Assembly: GCA_035610835.1 (NCBI GenBank)
Contig: CM069442.1
Span: forward strand, 30,457,798 to 30,521,797
DNA length: 64,000 nucleotides
Source of the DNA: Ophiura sarsii
Taxonomy: Eukaryota > Echinodermata > Ophiuroidea > Amphilepidida > Ophiuridae
Direction of reading: 5' to 3'
The notes beneath the pieces are model-generated. The model searched no databases. It had not been told where the DNA came from and saw only the letters and a program-made list of their open reading frames with translations. The translations under genes were made by a program, and so were the position numbers. This document shows positions 62,544-64,000 of the stretch, one piece after another (the stretch's first letter is position 1; each line of letters opens with the position of its first letter).

Positions 62544-63375
62544 TACAAATTTTAAAAGCTAGGCTTTCTGAATATTTACAGATTAAAGCTAAGATTGTTC
62601 TATGATGCAGTTTATTCCGTTTTGAAGATCATTCCTAAAATAACATAAGCTATACTTTCTAAATATTTTTACGGAGTAAAGCTAAGATTGCTCTATGATG
62701 CGGTTTATTCCGTTTTAGAAGATCATTCCTAAAACTATATAAGCTGCTTTCTAAATATGTGTACGGAGTAAAGCTAAGATTGTTGATGATGCGGTTTACT
62801 CCGTTTGGGAAGATCATTCCAAAAATTATAAGTTACTTTCTAAATATTTTTACGGAGTAAAGCTAAGATTGTTGATGATGCGGTTTACTCCGTTTGGGAA
62901 GATCATTCCAAAAATGATAAGTTACTTTCTAAATATTTTTACGGAGTAAAGCTAGGATTGTTCTATGATGCGGTGTATTCCGTTTTGAAGATCACTCCTA
63001 TAATTTTTAAACCTACTTTGAGAATACTTGAAAGCTAGTATTGATGCGGTTTATTCCGTTTTGAAATTCATACCTACAATTATAAAAGCTATACTTTCTG
63101 ATTATTTTGACGGAGTAAAGCAAGGAAGTTTTTCTGTGATGCGGTTTATTCCGTTTTGAAGATCATTCTTATAATTTTAAACCCTAGGCTACTTAGAGTG
63201 AATATTGACGGAGTAAAGCTGGTATTGTTCTATGATGCGGTTTATTCCGTTTTGAAGATGAATCCTAAAATTGTAAAATCTAGTTTGTGAATCTTTTTAT
63301 CATGAAATATTATTCTATGATGCGGTTTATTCCGTTAATCATTCCTAAATTATAAAAACTACTTTCTAGTATTAT
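62544..63375. repeat. ACGGAGTAAAGCTA array, right part
   Basis: About eight units of 90-100 bp, each ACGGAGTAAAGCTAAGATTG ... GATGCGGTTTATTCCG ... TTTCTAAATATTTTT. Continuous with 60500-60791 before the foldback element inserted. Confidence 0.85.
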
Positions 63376-64000
63376 TATATCATACTTGACTATCGCGACT
63401 ATACGGCCACCATACGGTAAAATAATATTCCGACTATTATAATCGGCGTGCTAGAGCAACAAACGAAAGAGATGTTCACATGTGTCACCTAGCGTACAGG
63501 TCTATGATATGATAAACCATATTGATAGTGTACAAGTATTGCCCAAAAGGGGACCGAAATGACATTTGTCACTGAAAGTGAACCATATTGCCATCCAACA
63601 AGTTGTGCCACAGAAGACCAAAAGGATATTTAACTATTGCCACATACAGCAGTCCATTAAACATTCACAACCCGTGACTACGCTGCGCGCGGTCGGTGCC
63701 GTATTTTACCGCAAGATAATACCCGTCAAAAGTACTAGTCGACGGCGTGCTAGCGCGTTGCCGCAAACACATTCACGGGTTCTCCACGGCACTATATACG
63801 CTGCGCGTGGCCATGATTGACCGGGAGAATACCCGGCACGGTATAGTAGTGAAAGGTCTTCTGACTTCCCACCACGGTTTGAAATTGTATTATTGTTAAC
63901 GTCGTCTTATTAATTTTGAGGGAGAAACATGTTATTTTTCTTACTTCATGTCAAACAAAAAATAACATCTGAAAGAAATCAAACGTTATTTGTAAGACAA
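63376..64000. other. No gene recognised at the window edge
   Basis: CGTCTTATTAATTTTG near 63903 with GGAGAAACATGTTATTTT also occurs near 60400 (CGTCTTATCATTTTGGGGGG, AAAACGTGTTATTTTG), so similar sequence flanks the hairpin array on both sides. Nothing coding is supported. Confidence 0.4.

Overview
This is animal nuclear DNA, most likely from a marine invertebrate; the features would fit an echinoderm, a hemichordate or a similar lineage, but nothing here fixes the taxon. It is AT-rich, has no operons, and carries two spliced genes with long GT-AG introns surrounded by dense repeats. Almost every short open frame in the window is chance or repeat-derived.

Two protein-coding genes can be read completely, lying tail to tail. 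(1) A PRPF18 orthologue (pre-mRNA-splicing factor 18, second-step spliceosome factor) is on the + strand: 10 coding exons between 8624 and 34037, 341 aa, all phases consistent. (2) An FKBP8/FKBP38 orthologue (FKBP-type prolyl isomerase with TPR repeats and a C-terminal membrane anchor) is on the - strand: 10 coding exons between 55184 and 44672, 417 aa, all phases consistent.

Layout. 1-8.5 kb: a 33-bp palindromic minisatellite broken up by foldback elements, then a mariner-like element and G/C-rich duplications. 8.6-34 kb: PRPF18, its introns filled with TIR elements, MITEs, minisatellites and dead L2/CR1-type retrotransposon pieces. 34-44.6 kb: intergenic, with decayed copies of the PRPF18 last exon, retrotransposon tails, many MITEs, and a truncated Penelope-like element with a GIY-YIG endonuclease segment and a 12-bp target duplication. 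44.7-55.2 kb: FKBP8. 55.2-64 kb: repeats only, including a tandem array of hairpin units and a 1.75-kb foldback element sitting inside a second hairpin array.

The most unusual signal is that both genes contain local tandem copies of their own exon/splice-site segments. PRPF18 exon 6 with its 3' splice site is repeated four times at an exact 156-bp period; only the last copy is complete, and the first three run into an in-frame stop. The PRPF18 last exon is followed by four decayed copies. The intron after FKBP8 exon 9 is a ~107-bp-period minisatellite whose units each carry a copy of the exon 9 5' splice site. Because Prp18 family proteins act at the second splicing step and influence 3' splice-site use, decoy 3' splice sites inside PRPF18 raise the testable idea of autoregulation. 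Transposon insertions are also unusually well dated, through nesting, clear target duplications, and empty sites present elsewhere in the window.
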